From Deltaproteobacteria bacterium (GTDB lineage Bacteria > Desulfobacterota > Binatia > DP-6), in NCBI GenBank assembly GCA_005888095.1, contig VBKF01000093.1, positions 37,393-101,392 of the forward strand: a DNA stretch of 64,000 nt, in the 5' to 3' direction. Numbering within the stretch: position 1 is the stretch's first letter; every line of letters starts with the position of its first letter. Position numbers and translations under genes: made by a program. Under the pieces are notes generated by a model, which did not search any database, was not told the origin of the DNA, and saw only the letters and a list, made by a program, of their open reading frames with translations. Positions 16,788 through 26,883 of this stretch are shown in pieces.

Positions 16788-16800
16788 TAGCTAGACGGCT

Positions 16801-17802
16801 CTAGAACTCGATCAGTACCTTGCCCTGGGCCGTGGGGCGCGTGAGCGCCTCGAATGCTCGAGGTGCGTCCTCGACGCCCACCACGTCGGTGACCAGGGGA
16901 TCGACGTCGAGCCGACGCTCCTCGAGCGCGGCGAGGGCAACCGCGAACTCGGCCTTGGCATAGCCGAGCGCGAAGCGCACCACGAGCTCCTTCAGCACGG
17001 CCAGGCCGGGAACGATCTCGTCGGCGCCGAAGCAGACGCCGAGGACGACCACCGTGGCGCGCACGCCCGCCTGCGCGAGCGCGTCGTTCAACGTGCCACG
17101 GACGCCGACGCACTCGAACACCACCGCGGGGTCGCGGCCGGTCAGCGCCTGCACGCGCGAGCCCGCATGCTCCCGTCCCGGCTGCACGGTCGCCGCCGCG
17201 CCGAGGCGGCGGGCGAGCGCGGCGCGACCCTCGGCGGGCTCCGAGACGACCACGGTGGCCCCCGCCGCGCGACACCAGAGGAGCGTCGTCAAGCCAATGG
17301 GACCGCCGCCCATGACGAGGCAGGGGGTGCCGGCGCCGACCGGCGCCATGCGGACCCCGTGCAGCGCGACCGCCAGCGGCTCGACGAGGGCGGCGGCACG
17401 AAAGCCGACGCGCTCCGGGATGCGCAGGCAGCTCGCGGGGTGGACACGCACGTACTCGGCATAGGCGCCGGGCAGGTCGCCGAGGCCGATCGAGCGCACG
17501 GCGGCGCACCGGATGCCGTCGCCCGCCAGGCAGGCGGCGCACTCCCCACAGGCCATGTAGGGCAGCGCCACCACCGGCTCCCCGAGCCGCCAGCCCGACA
17601 CACCGGACCCGAGCGCCGCCACCTCGCCGGCGAACTCGTGGCCCATGACCGTGCCGGACGGGAGGGTCTCCGCCGCATGCAAGTCCGAGCCGCAGATGCC
17701 ACAGTCACGCACCCGGACGAGCAGCTCGCCGGGCTCCGGTTCGGGGCGCGGGACCTCCTCGACGACGAGACGGCCCGCCTCTCTCAGCACCGCGGCGCGC
17801 AC
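16801..17802 (-). CDS. Zinc-dependent medium-chain alcohol/polyol dehydrogenase
   Basis: A 333-residue MDR-family enzyme. Catalytic zinc ligands are Cys34 (in DCGICGSD) and His55-Glu56 (GHEFAGE). The structural zinc lobe CGECAACLAGDGIRC supplies four Cys. The nucleotide site is MGGGPIGLTTLLW with VVSEPAEGR, and Glu in SEP suggests NAD(H) preference. It resembles sorbitol/threonine dehydrogenase relatives; the substrate is not evident. It is transcribed towards the cold-shock gene, with no partner on its strand. Confidence 0.9.
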   Translation of the reverse strand: MRAAVLREAGRLVVEEVPRPEPEPGELLVRVRDCGICGSDLHAAETLPSGTVMGHEFAGEVAALGSGVSGWRLGEPVVALPYMACGECAACLAGDGIRCAAVRSIGLGDLPGAYAEYVRVHPASCLRIPERVGFRAAALVEPLAVALHGVRMAPVGAGTPCLVMGGGPIGLTTLLWCRAAGATVVVSEPAEGRAALARRLGAAATVQPGREHAGSRVQALTGRDPAVVFECVGVRGTLNDALAQAGVRATVVVLGVCFGADEIVPGLAVLKELVVRFALGYAKAEFAVALAALEERRLDVDPLVTDVVGVEDAPRAFEALTRPTAQGKVLIEF

Positions 17803-17871
17803 CGGACCCTCCCTGTGAGGGCCGGGACGCTACACCTCGGCTCGCGAGCGCGTCAACCCGGAGGAAACTCA

Positions 17872-18681
17872 TCAGCGCGCGAGCGGGCGCCACGCGCCGG
17901 CGTGGATCCAGCGCACGTAGGCGGCCAGCGCGCGGACGTCGTCCTCGGGGAGGAAGCGGCCGAAGGCTGCCATCTTGATCGCCTGGCGACGAAAGAAGAA
18001 CGCGCTGATCGGGTGCTCGGTGATTCGCCGGATCTCGCCCTCCGCGATCCAGTGCCAGAGCTCCTCGTCGCTGCGCACGAGGTCGTCGAAGTCCGCACCC
18101 CAGTAGCCCGGCACGTAGCCCTTGAGCGAGCCCGGGTTGGGTACGCCACCAGCGCCGAGCGGACCGTGGCAGGCGAAGCAGCCGAGCTCCGTGGCGAGAT
18201 CCGCGCCGCGGGCGGCGAGGGGCTCCTCGGGTAGCACCTGGCCGGAGGCGGCGCGCAGATAGGCGACCAGGTCCTCGAGCTCGGCGGCGCTCAGGTAGCC
18301 GCGGAACGCAGGCATGCGGTGCGCCGCCGCCTCCATGCGGGCCCGGTAGTCCGGGTTCTCGCGCTTGCGGCGGGGCGCGCCGTCGAGCACGTACTCGCGC
18401 AGGTCGTCGGCGCTCTTGACGAACATCATCTGGGTCTGTCCGGTGAAGGGCGGCACGCTGCCTTCCTCGCTGCCCGGGTTGCGCGTGCCGCCGGTGCCGT
18501 CGGGCCCGTGACAGCCGAAGCAGCCGAGGCCCGCGGCCACGCGCCGGCCGCGTGCCGCCGGAGTGTCCTCGAGCGCGAGCACGCGTGCGCGAACGAGCGG
18601 GTAGGCGAGCCAGGCCGACTCGACGAGCGCCAGCGTGATCCACGCCCGCGCGATCAGCGTACGGATGCGCGCTCCCCACAT
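17872..18681 (-). CDS. Membrane-anchored diheme cytochrome c
   Basis: A 269-residue protein with an N-terminal membrane segment (about residues 11-32) and two class I cytochrome c domains. Heme sites are CFGCH (Cys54-His58) and CFACH (Cys168-His172); likely sixth ligands are Met123 in RMPAFRG and the Met of KMAAFGR. The two halves are homologous (GCF-CHGP-GAGG-NPGS), pointing to an internal duplication. It would carry electrons at the periplasmic face. No oxidase or dehydrogenase partner is adjacent; the LolA-like gene diverges from it. Confidence 0.88.
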   Translation of the reverse strand: MWGARIRTLIARAWITLALVESAWLAYPLVRARVLALEDTPAARGRRVAAGLGCFGCHGPDGTGGTRNPGSEEGSVPPFTGQTQMMFVKSADDLREYVLDGAPRRKRENPDYRARMEAAAHRMPAFRGYLSAAELEDLVAYLRAASGQVLPEEPLAARGADLATELGCFACHGPLGAGGVPNPGSLKGYVPGYWGADFDDLVRSDEELWHWIAEGEIRRITEHPISAFFFRRQAIKMAAFGRFLPEDDVRALAAYVRWIHAGAWRPLAR

Positions 18682-18693
18682 GCTCGCCCTCGC

Positions 18694-18723
18694 TTGACAG
18701 CCGGACGTCGCGCGCGATTCTCT
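18694..18723 (+). promoter_or_regulatory. Candidate promoter of the LolA-like gene
   Basis: A perfect TTGACA at 18694-18699 lies 42 bases upstream of the ATG at 18736. The expected -10 position (18718-18723) is only TTCTCT, so the call rests on the -35 box and the spacing shared with other genes in the window. Confidence 0.3.
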
Positions 18724-18735
18724 GGATCACCCCGC

Positions 18736-19434
18736 ATGTCGTGCCGGCTCGTTCTCATGGCCCTCGTGCTCACCGCGGCGACCGCCCGCGCCCAGGGCCT
18801 GGCCGAGCTGCTGGGCGGCGTGGCGGCCAACGCGCGCTTCGACGTCCCGGCGCGCGCCGACGTGCGCATCACGCGCGACACGGCGATCAGCCGCGCCGTG
18901 ATGCTGGGCCGCGGACGGGTCGTCTACTTCGAGGTGAAGGAAGGCGTGCGCGCCCTGATCCATCCGGGCAAGGCGCTGGTCCAGAGCGGCGGGCGCGCGG
19001 CTCCGGCGGTGATGGGTCTCGCCCTTCCCGCCACCGACCTCCTGCTCGAGGACCTCGCGGTGTTCACCGCCGCGACGCTGCGCACGCCGCTGGTGAGCGA
19101 CGACAGCCCCGCGGGCGTCGTCGTCAACGGCGCGCCGGCCTACCCGTCGGCATACGCGTTGCTCGTCTACACCCTCGACCGCGAGCGGCGGGCCAGCGTC
19201 CGGACGCAGTACTACCGGGGCACGACCAGCAACCTGGTGAAGATCCGGCGCGACGGCGCCCTCATCCAGCTCGACGGCCACTGGCGTCCCGGCGAGGTCA
19301 CCGTCGAGAACTTGCCCGAGGGTACCTCCACGCAGCTCCGCCTCGCGTGGCGGGCCGCGCCGGACGTGCCCGCCTCCCTCTTCACGCCCGCCGGACTCCG
19401 CGGCCCATCGACCATCGAGTGGCCGCCGGACTAG
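18736..19434 (+). CDS. LolA-like outer-membrane lipoprotein-sorting/periplasmic carrier protein
   Basis: A 232-residue secreted protein: a signal peptide (about residues 1-19, ending ATARAQ) is followed by a domain resembling the 'outer membrane lipoprotein-sorting protein' (LolA/LolB fold) group. The clearest match is the C-terminal third: a strand with YYRGTTSNLVKIRR, then DGHWRPGEVTVENL, then a Thr-containing LRLAWRAAPDVPASLFTPAGL, a recurrent end in that family. It likely binds a lipid or lipoprotein in the periplasm. Some family members work with RND-type lipid exporters, but none is adjacent. Confidence 0.65.
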   Translation: MSCRLVLMALVLTAATARAQGLAELLGGVAANARFDVPARADVRITRDTAISRAVMLGRGRVVYFEVKEGVRALIHPGKALVQSGGRAAPAVMGLALPATDLLLEDLAVFTAATLRTPLVSDDSPAGVVVNGAPAYPSAYALLVYTLDRERRASVRTQYYRGTTSNLVKIRRDGALIQLDGHWRPGEVTVENLPEGTSTQLRLAWRAAPDVPASLFTPAGLRGPSTIEWPPD

Positions 19435-19517
19435 GGGGTCCGCTCCACGGTGACGACGGGCGCCCCGCGGACTGCCTCCGGCGCGAGGGCCGCGGCGGGC
19501 GGGCTCGGCACGTCGGC

Positions 19518-19952
19518 TCAGTGGAGCGTCTCGGAGCCGCCCGGGCCGCTCGGTCCCTCGTGCTCGTCGGGCCGGGGCGCTGCATGGGCCAGGGCCTCGT
19601 CGGTGGCGTAGAGGCGGAGCGCGCCGCGCACCGCGAGGCCGACGCCTTCCTGCGCGGTGCACGCCACCACCTCCGGCTCGCCGCCGCGCACGAGGGACAC
19701 GAGCGCGCGCAGGTGGCCGTGCGCGACGTCGAGCACGACCTCGCTCGCCACCAGGCCCGCGGCACCGAGCTCGGCGAGCGCGAGGTCGGCGAACGGGCGC
19801 ACGTCGTCGACGGGCCGCGCATCGGAGAGTTCGCGGGCGCGCGCCGGATCGAGCGGAACCGTGAGCGCTCTGCCGTCCTCGCAGCGGAGCTCGGCGCGGC
19901 CTCGACCACACCGCTGGCAGAGGCGGACCCGCACGAGCTCGAGCCGCTTCAT
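19518..19952 (-). CDS. Small Cys-containing protein with DUF151 (bifunctional nuclease)-like region
   Basis: A 144-residue protein. The N-terminus carries LCQRCGRGRAELRC, which could bind a metal. The second half (SEVVLDVAHGHLRALVSLVRGG, then GVGLAVRGALRLYATDEAL) resembles the DUF151/bifunctional nuclease domain pattern, but the usual SDAIALA is replaced, so activity is doubtful. The start is the ATG at 19952. It is divergent from the metal-uptake operon at 20097 with 144 bp between, and a Cys cluster next to zinc-type uptake genes suggests, without proving, a metal link. Confidence 0.5.
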   Translation of the reverse strand: MKRLELVRVRLCQRCGRGRAELRCEDGRALTVPLDPARARELSDARPVDDVRPFADLALAELGAAGLVASEVVLDVAHGHLRALVSLVRGGEPEVVACTAQEGVGLAVRGALRLYATDEALAHAAPRPDEHEGPSGPGGSETLH

Positions 19953-20058
19953 CACGTCACCGCCCGCATAGCGCCCGGTGCGCGAGCGGTCAACCAACGA
20001 GGCCGTGACGGCCCGCGTGCTGGTCGAACGACAGCGGATCCCGGGTACGTCGCTCGGC

Positions 20059-20087
20059 TTGACACTCTCCGAGACCGCCGATAGAGC
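20059..20087 (+). promoter_or_regulatory. Promoter of the metal-uptake operon, near-leaderless
   Basis: A perfect TTGACA at 20059-20064 is followed after 17 bp by TAGAGC (20082-20087). The predicted transcription start, about 20095, lies only two or three bases before the GTG at 20097. I see no clear Zur/Fur palindrome overlapping it. Confidence 0.45.
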
Positions 20088-20096
20088 GGCAGGGTC

Positions 20097-20378
20097 GTGA
20101 AGCGGCTCCGTATCGCCCTGCTGATCGGCCTGTTCCTGGTGCCGGTCCTCGTGCACGAGCACCGCCACGACACGCTCGGTTCCAGCGCTCGGCCGTGCGC
20201 GGTGTGCGTTGCGGCGCATCACTCGCCGGCACTCGGCGCGCCCGCGGTTGCCGTCTCGTCCCCTGCCATCGCCGTCCACAGCGTCCACGCACGCCCGGCG
20301 GCGGCGCCGGCGAGGGGGGAGCGGCCGGCTCGCACCGGGCGCGCCCCACCCCGCGCCCCCGTCTCGCTCGACGTCTAG
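20097..20378 (+). CDS. Small His/Cys-containing exported or membrane protein
   Basis: A 93-residue protein with an N-terminal hydrophobic segment (RIALLIGLFLVPVLV, residues 4-18), then HEHRHD and PCAVCVAAHH, a His/Cys cluster that could bind zinc, then a Pro/Ala/Arg-rich tail. Small proteins with such CAVC...HH motifs (DUF2946-like) are often found before metal-transport or TonB-type genes. The start is GTG at 20097, directly after promoter hexamers. It is first in the metal-uptake operon, 68 bp before the porin gene. Function is inferred from composition and place only. Confidence 0.6.
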   Translation: MKRLRIALLIGLFLVPVLVHEHRHDTLGSSARPCAVCVAAHHSPALGAPAVAVSSPAIAVHSVHARPAAAPARGERPARTGRAPPRAPVSLDV

Positions 20379-20446
20379 CCGCCGCCGCACCCTCGCGGGT
20401 GCGCCGGCGGTCATGGGCCGGTGCACCGGGGAGAGGAGTGAAGGCG

Positions 20447-21850
20447 ATGGAACGCGTTCACCGAAGATGGGGCGCGGCCGCCCTGGCAGCGGTGCTCGCC
20501 ATGGGCGCGCGTCGGGTCCGCGCCGAGGACGTGCCGATCGAGCAGCTCCGGCGCGAGCTGCGCGACATGCAGGGCCAGCTGGAGAAGCTCCAGGAGCAGA
20601 TCAAGAAGCAGCAGCAGGTGATCGACAAGCTGAGCGCCGGGCAGCAGAAGGCGCCGGCGACCGCGGCGGCGCCTCCGCCCGCCGCGACGGCGGCGGACGA
20701 GGAGCGCCTGAAGCGGCAGGTGACCGAGCAGGTCCTGCGCCGCATGCAGCCGGCGCTCGCCGCCGCGAACAAGACCTTCCCGTCGCAGTTCAATCCGGCG
20801 ATCGGGCTGATCCTCGACAACGTCTTCTCGTACAGCGAGAAGGACCGCGGCGACTTCGAGTTCCGCGCCGCCGAGCTGGGTCTCTCGGCCTCGGTCGATC
20901 CGTTCGCACGCGGCTACGCGATCATCACGGGCTCGCCCGACGGGTTCGACGTGGAGGAGGCGGCGATCGTGACCACGTCGCTGCCCTACAACCTGACGCT
21001 CAAGGGCGGCCGCTTCTTCGCGGACTTCGGGCGTCTGTCGAAGTTCCACGACCACGACCTGCCGTTCGTGAACCGGCCCATTGCCCTCGACCGGTTCATC
21101 GGCGGCGAGTCGCAGGCCGACGGGGTGGAGCTGAGCTACCTGGTCCCCCTGCCCCAGTACCTGACCCTCACGGCGGGAGCGTACAACAAGCTCGGCGCGG
21201 AGAACGACCGGGTCAGCAACACGGCGCCACGTGACTTCTCGCAGTTCACCTACCTCGGCCGCGCCGCCACGTTCTTGAACCTGAACGACGCCAACAGCAT
21301 CGACCTCGGCACGAGCTACGCCTACACGCCCGAGGTGAAGGTGGACAACGGCGCGAGCCGCCACCTGGCCGGCATCGACCTCACCTACCGCTACATCCCG
21401 CTCAGCCAGGCCTCGTATCGCGGGCTCATCTGGGGCAGCGAGTTCCTCTACAACCAGGAGGACCGCCCCGTCGGCGGCTTCCCCGCGGCCGAGCCCGCGC
21501 TCAGCCTGGCGCGCGGCCTCGGTCTCCCGCCCGCCGCGCCGGCGGTGGCCGACCCGCCGGCGTCGCTCGTCTTCAAACGACGGGACGCGGCGAGCTTCTA
21601 CAGCTACCTCGAGGCGCGGCTCTCTCGGCGCTTCCATCCGGGCTTCCTGTTCGACTGGGTCCAGGACGTCGACCACGTTACCGGCGATACCAAGGGGTAC
21701 TCGCCCTACCTCACGATCTGGGCCTCCGAGTTCCAGCGCTTCCGGCTCCAGTACACGCGCCTCGATGCCCCGGAAGGCCACGACAACCAGTTCTTCCTCC
21801 AGTGGACGGTGATCCTCGGCAGCCACGTGCACGGCTTCCGCGATCGATAG
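20447..21850 (+). CDS. Outer-membrane porin-like beta-barrel with N-terminal coiled coil
   Basis: A 467-residue protein: signal peptide (about residues 1-27), a coiled coil of about 35 residues (IEQLRRELRDMQGQLEKLQEQ and onward) that probably trimerises or binds peptidoglycan, an Ala/Pro linker, then a long region of alternating aromatic strands ending in a C-terminal strand (LGSHVHGFRDR). It resembles phosphate-selective-porin-type barrels and lacks a TonB plug domain. The ATG at 20447 follows GAGAGGAG at a good distance; an in-frame GTG at 20438 is less suited. Directly followed by the ZnuA-like gene, it would admit the metal or its chelate across the outer membrane. Confidence 0.75.
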   Translation: MERVHRRWGAAALAAVLAMGARRVRAEDVPIEQLRRELRDMQGQLEKLQEQIKKQQQVIDKLSAGQQKAPATAAAPPPAATAADEERLKRQVTEQVLRRMQPALAAANKTFPSQFNPAIGLILDNVFSYSEKDRGDFEFRAAELGLSASVDPFARGYAIITGSPDGFDVEEAAIVTTSLPYNLTLKGGRFFADFGRLSKFHDHDLPFVNRPIALDRFIGGESQADGVELSYLVPLPQYLTLTAGAYNKLGAENDRVSNTAPRDFSQFTYLGRAATFLNLNDANSIDLGTSYAYTPEVKVDNGASRHLAGIDLTYRYIPLSQASYRGLIWGSEFLYNQEDRPVGGFPAAEPALSLARGLGLPPAAPAVADPPASLVFKRRDAASFYSYLEARLSRRFHPGFLFDWVQDVDHVTGDTKGYSPYLTIWASEFQRFRLQYTRLDAPEGHDNQFFLQWTVILGSHVHGFRDR

Positions 21851-21855
21851 GAGTC

Positions 21856-22778
21856 ATGACCATGATGCGTCTCATCCGATTGCCTTTCGTGCTGAGCTTG
21901 GCCCTGCTCGCCGCCGCCGCGACCGGCGCCGACAAGCTCAAGGTGGTGACCACCATCCCCGACCTCGCCGACATGACCCGCCAGATCGGCGGCGACCAGG
22001 TCGACGTGACGAGCCTCGCCACCGGCGTCGAGGACATCCACGCCGTGCCGATGAAGCCGAGCTTCGCCGTGACGCTGAATCGCGCCGACGCGGTCGTGCT
22101 CCTCGGTCTGGAAGCGGAGCACGCCTTCCTCCCCGCGCTGCTCGAGGCGGCGCGCAACCCGAAGATCCTGCGCGACACGCCCGGCTACATCGACTGCTCC
22201 GTCTACATCACCCCGCTCGACGTCCCGACCCGCATCGACCGCTCCCTCGGCGATGTGCATCCCATGGGCAACCCGCACTACAACGTCGATCCGGTGATGG
22301 GGAAGGAGGCGGCGCGGGCGATCGCCGACGGGCTGTCGCGGCTCCGCCCCGAGCACGAGGCCGACTTCAAGAAGAACCTCGCCGCCTTCGAGGCGAAGCT
22401 CGACGCCGCGATCGCGCGCTGGGAGCGCGAGGCGGCGCCGCTTCGGGGGAAGAAGCTGGTGAGCTATCATCCCGATCTCATCTACTTCGCCGAGCGTTTC
22501 GGCATGGAACCGGTGGGCACGATCGAGATCCGGGCGGGCGTCGACCCGACGCCGGGGCACATCGCCGACCTCGAGGAGCGCATGCGCCGCGAGAAGGTGG
22601 ACCTGGTCGTGCGCGAGCTGCACTATCCGGCGGGGCTGGCGGAGACGGTCGCGCGGGCGACCGGCGCGAAGCTGGTCGAGCTGCCGGTGATGACGGGCGG
22701 CGTCCCCGAGGCCAAGGACTACATCAGCTTCATCGACTACGACCTGCACACGATGCTGAAGGCCGTGCAGGGGAGCTG

Positions 22779-22779
<1 letters not shown>
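21856..22779 (+). CDS. Periplasmic metal-binding protein of a Zn/Mn ABC transporter (ZnuA/TroA family)
   Basis: A 307-residue cluster A-I solute-binding protein with a signal peptide (about 1-24). Likely metal ligands are the His of GVEDIHAVPMKP, the His of NPHYNVDP and later acidic/His residues (SYHPDLIYFAERFG). The long rigid helix typical of the family separates the two lobes (residues about 150-200). The His-rich loop of classical ZnuA is absent, so zinc or manganese are both possible. It begins five bases after the porin stop and its stop overlaps the ATPase start (TGATG). Confidence 0.88.
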
Positions 22780-23494
<715 letters not shown>

Positions 23495-23498
<4 letters not shown>

Positions 23499-24376
23499 GC
23501 GCGCTCGCCGAGATCCTGAGCCCGGACTTCCTCCTGCGCGACGCGCTCTTCGGCAGCATCCTCGTCGGCGTCGTCTGCCCGCTCGTCGGCGCCTACTTCG
23601 TCCTGCGCCGGATGATCTTCCTCGGCGTCGCCCTCCCGCAGCTCTCGGCCGCCGGCATCGCGTCGGCATTCGTCGCCTTTCAATTCCTCGTCGGGCCGCA
23701 CGAGCACGGCCAGGTGAGCGAGCGCGCCCTCGCCATGGCGGGCTCGTTCGCCTTCACCCTCGGCGGCCTGCTCGTGCTCGCCGCCTTCGAGCGCCAGGGA
23801 AAGGAGACGGTCGAAGCGCGGATCGGCGTCACCTACGCGGTCGCGGCCGCGCTCACCATCCTCTTCCTCGCCGCCGATCCGCACGGCGACGCGCAGATGG
23901 TGAACCTGCTGAAAGGCGACATCCTCGCGACGACCTCGACGAGCCTGGCCGTGCTGGTCGGGGTGTTCGGCGCGGTCACTGCCGTGCTCTTCGCCTTTCG
24001 CAAGGAGTTCCTCCTGGTCTCCTTCGACCGCGACCTCGCCGTCGTCTTCGGAAAGCGCGTTGGCCTCTGGGACGGGCTCCTCTACCTCCTGATCGGCGTG
24101 ACGATCTCGCTCGGCGTGATGACCGCGGGCCCGCTCGTGACCTTCGGCTTCCTCGTCGTCCCGCCGCTGACGGCGCGTCTCGTGACCCGCCGGATGCTGT
24201 CCTTCTCGCTCGTCGCGGCGGTGCTGGGGGGCGCCTCGGCCTTCGGCGGCTTCTACCTCGCCTACCGAATCGACCTGCCGCTCGGCCCGGCGGAGGTGGC
24301 CCTCGCGAGCCTGCTCCTCGCGTTGGTCGGGGCCGGGACCGCGCTCCGGCGGGCGGTCGGCCGCCTGGCGTCGTGA
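23495..24376 (+). CDS. ABC-3 family metal permease (ZnuB-like)
   Basis: A 293-residue integral membrane protein of the ABC-3 (Zn/Mn/Fe) permease family with about eight hydrophobic segments. Family features include VCPLVGAYFVLRRMIFLGVALPQLSAAGIA near the N-terminus and a GPLVTFGFLVVPPLTAR stretch towards the end. It overlaps the ATPase gene by 4 bp before and the next gene by 4 bp after (GTGA), extending the operon into the fused spermidine-synthase-like gene. Confidence 0.9.
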
Positions 24377-26883
24377 GCGCGGTCCTTCCCCTCTGCTTCA
24401 CCGCCTCCGGCGCCGCGGCGCTCGCGCTCGAGCTGCTCTGGATGCGCTCGGCCGGGCTCGTCCTCGGCGCCACCGCCCCGACGGTCGCCACCGTCCTCGG
24501 CTGCTACTTCGCCGGGCTCGGTCTCGGGGCGGCCGCCGGGTGCAGGCCGTCGGCCCGCCCGGTCCGGCGCTATGCGCTCCTGGAGCTCGGCGCGGCAGCC
24601 GCGACGCTCTGGTCGGTCGCCGTGCTCCACGCCCTCGCCCTCCCCGCTGCGCAGCCGGCGCTCGCCGCGGGTGGTGCCGCGGCGCGGGTCGGCGCGGTCG
24701 CCGTGGCCGTCCTGCCCGCCACGATCTGTCTCGGCGCGACGCTGCCCGCCATCGGCGACGCGCTCGTCCTGCCGGGCGCCGTGGGATGGCGAGGCGGGCT
24801 GCTCTACGCCCTCAACACGCTCGGCGGCGCCGTGGGGATCGGGGCGATGGGCTTTGGCCTGCCGGCGGCGGTCGGCGTGCAGGCGAGCTACGGCGTCGCG
24901 ACGGCGACCAGCGCGCTGGCCGGGATGCTCGCGCTCGCGGTCGGCGAGTCGGGGACGGCCGCCCCGCCGGTTGCCCGGGAGCCAGGGCGTCCGGCGCGCC
25001 TCCATGCCGCCGCTGCCGGCGCTGGCGCGGTGGGCCTCGCGCTCGAGGTGCTCTGGACGCGCTTGTTCGCGCAGGTCCTCCACAACTCGGTCTACTCCTT
25101 CGCCGCCGTGAGCCTGGTCTTTCTCGTCGCGCTCGCCTCGGGTGCGGCGCTCGGCGCCGTCACCCTCCGCCGCGTCTCCGGCGCGTCGGTCGCCACCGCC
25201 AGCCTGATCGCGGCCGCACTGGCAACGAGCGGTGGCGTCTGGGTCTTCGTCCGCGCCACGGACGGCCTCGCCTACGTCGGCATGCGGACGGGGCTTCTCG
25301 AGTACGTCATCCGCATCGTCGGGATCGCGGCCGCGACGGCCGGACCCGCCGCGCTCGCTTCCGGGGCGGTCCTCCCCGCCCTCTGGGCCGCGTTCGGCGA
25401 CCGGCGCGGTGCGGCGCGCCCGATCGGGGAGCTCGCGGCGGCGAACGCTCTCGGAGCCGCGGCGGGCGCCCTCACCGCGGCCTTCGTGATCGTGCCGACG
25501 GTCGGCCTCCGCGCCGGCTTCCTCCTGGCGGCCGCCACCTACCTCGTCCTCGCCGGAGCGGTCGCGCCGGGACGGGGAGCGCTTCGCGCCCTCGCCGGCG
25601 CGGCGTTGCTCGCCGTCGTCCTGCTCGATCCAGCGCGCGCACCGATCACGCACCTCGCCGCGGGCGAGACGCTGCGCGCGGAGGCGGAAGGCGCCGGCGG
25701 CATCGTCACGGTCGTCGACACGGGCGAGGACCTCCAGCTCCGGCTGGACAACTACTACGTGCTCGGCGGCAGCGCGGCGGCGCGCAACGAGCGCCGGCAG
25801 GGCCTCGTGCCGCTGCTGCTCCATCCGAGCCCGCACCGTGCCGCGTTCATCGGCATGGCGACCGGGATCACCGCGAGCGCCGCACCGGCCCTCGGTGTCG
25901 ACGAGACGGCGGTCGTCGAGCTCGTCCCGGAGGTCGCGGCCGCGGCGCGCGTGCACTTCGGAGCGTGGAACGGCACGCTCCTCGGTCGGCCCGCCGTCCG
26001 CCTCGTCGTGGAGGACGGTCGTCGCTGGCTGGCCGCGACCGCCGACCGCTTCGACGTCGTCGTCTCCGACCTCTTCATCCCCTGGCATGCCGGCGCCGGG
26101 AACCTCTACGCGCGCGAGATGTACGACGCGGCCGCCGCGCGCCTCGCCCCGGGGGGGCTCTTCTGCCAGTGGCTGCCCCTCTACCAGCTGACGCGCGAGG
26201 AGTTCGACATCATCGCGCGGACGTTCCTCGCCGTCTTCCCGCGGGTGAGCCTGTGGCGCGACGACTTCTACCCCGACCGCCCGGTCGTCGCCCTGGTCGG
26301 CGGGCGCGGCCACACGGGACCGGACCTCGCCGGCGTCGGCGCGCGTCTCGCGGCCCTGCCCGACTGGGCCCGGGACCCGTTGCTCGCCACCCCGCAAGGC
26401 CTGGCGATGCTCTACCTCGGCGAGCTGTCGGCGCTCCCCGACGTCATCCCCCCGGGACCGCTCAACTCCGACGATCGACCGCTGATCGAGTTCCTCGCCC
26501 CGCGCCTCACGCGCATCAATTCCGCGGGCGACAAGGACTGGTTCACGGGCGACGCCCTTGCCGCATTCACCGACGAGCTCGCCGCCCGCGCCAGCACCGG
26601 CTCCCCCGACCTCGACGCCGCGCGATCGGCCGGTGCCGCGCTCTACCGCTACGCGCTGGCCATGGAGCGGCACGACCAGGCGGCGGCCGCCCGTTTCGAG
26701 GCCGACGTGCGCCGCCTCGTGCCGGACGTCATCGCGAACGCGGAGGCGCCGGGCGCCACCCTGGCCGACGCGCGCCGCACGCTCTCCGCGCTTCGCGACG
26801 AGCAGGAGCACGTCCGCCACGCCCTCGACGCCATGCGGCGACGGCTCGAGTCGCTCGACGACGCCACCGGAGCCCCGCCGTGA
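24373..26883 (+). CDS. Fused multi-pass membrane / spermidine synthase-like protein (copy 1)
   Basis: An 836-residue protein. The first half (about residues 1-420) has many membrane helices with small-residue-rich sequence, as in MFS-like or DUF-type membrane domains fused to spermidine synthases. The second half (about 430-720) has a class I SAM-binding fold: FIGMATGITASA for the SAM loop, VVELVPEV for the ribose acid, VVVSDLF in place of the synthase acceptor site, and GGLFCQWLPLYQL. The polyamine-binding residues of true SpeE are not obvious, so methyl or aminopropyl transfer to another acceptor is possible. The GTG start overlaps the permease stop. A paralogue lies at 42745-45270. Confidence 0.82.
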   Translation: MSAVLPLCFTASGAAALALELLWMRSAGLVLGATAPTVATVLGCYFAGLGLGAAAGCRPSARPVRRYALLELGAAAATLWSVAVLHALALPAAQPALAAGGAAARVGAVAVAVLPATICLGATLPAIGDALVLPGAVGWRGGLLYALNTLGGAVGIGAMGFGLPAAVGVQASYGVATATSALAGMLALAVGESGTAAPPVAREPGRPARLHAAAAGAGAVGLALEVLWTRLFAQVLHNSVYSFAAVSLVFLVALASGAALGAVTLRRVSGASVATASLIAAALATSGGVWVFVRATDGLAYVGMRTGLLEYVIRIVGIAAATAGPAALASGAVLPALWAAFGDRRGAARPIGELAAANALGAAAGALTAAFVIVPTVGLRAGFLLAAATYLVLAGAVAPGRGALRALAGAALLAVVLLDPARAPITHLAAGETLRAEAEGAGGIVTVVDTGEDLQLRLDNYYVLGGSAAARNERRQGLVPLLLHPSPHRAAFIGMATGITASAAPALGVDETAVVELVPEVAAAARVHFGAWNGTLLGRPAVRLVVEDGRRWLAATADRFDVVVSDLFIPWHAGAGNLYAREMYDAAAARLAPGGLFCQWLPLYQLTREEFDIIARTFLAVFPRVSLWRDDFYPDRPVVALVGGRGHTGPDLAGVGARLAALPDWARDPLLATPQGLAMLYLGELSALPDVIPPGPLNSDDRPLIEFLAPRLTRINSAGDKDWFTGDALAAFTDELAARASTGSPDLDAARSAGAALYRYALAMERHDQAAAARFEADVRRLVPDVIANAEAPGATLADARRTLSALRDEQEHVRHALDAMRRRLESLDDATGAPP

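Noticed and set aside
20195..20446. N-terminal extension of the porin-like protein from an upstream ATG
   Set aside because: It overlaps the small His/Cys gene and would bury the signal peptide; the ATG at 20447 has a proper ribosome site.
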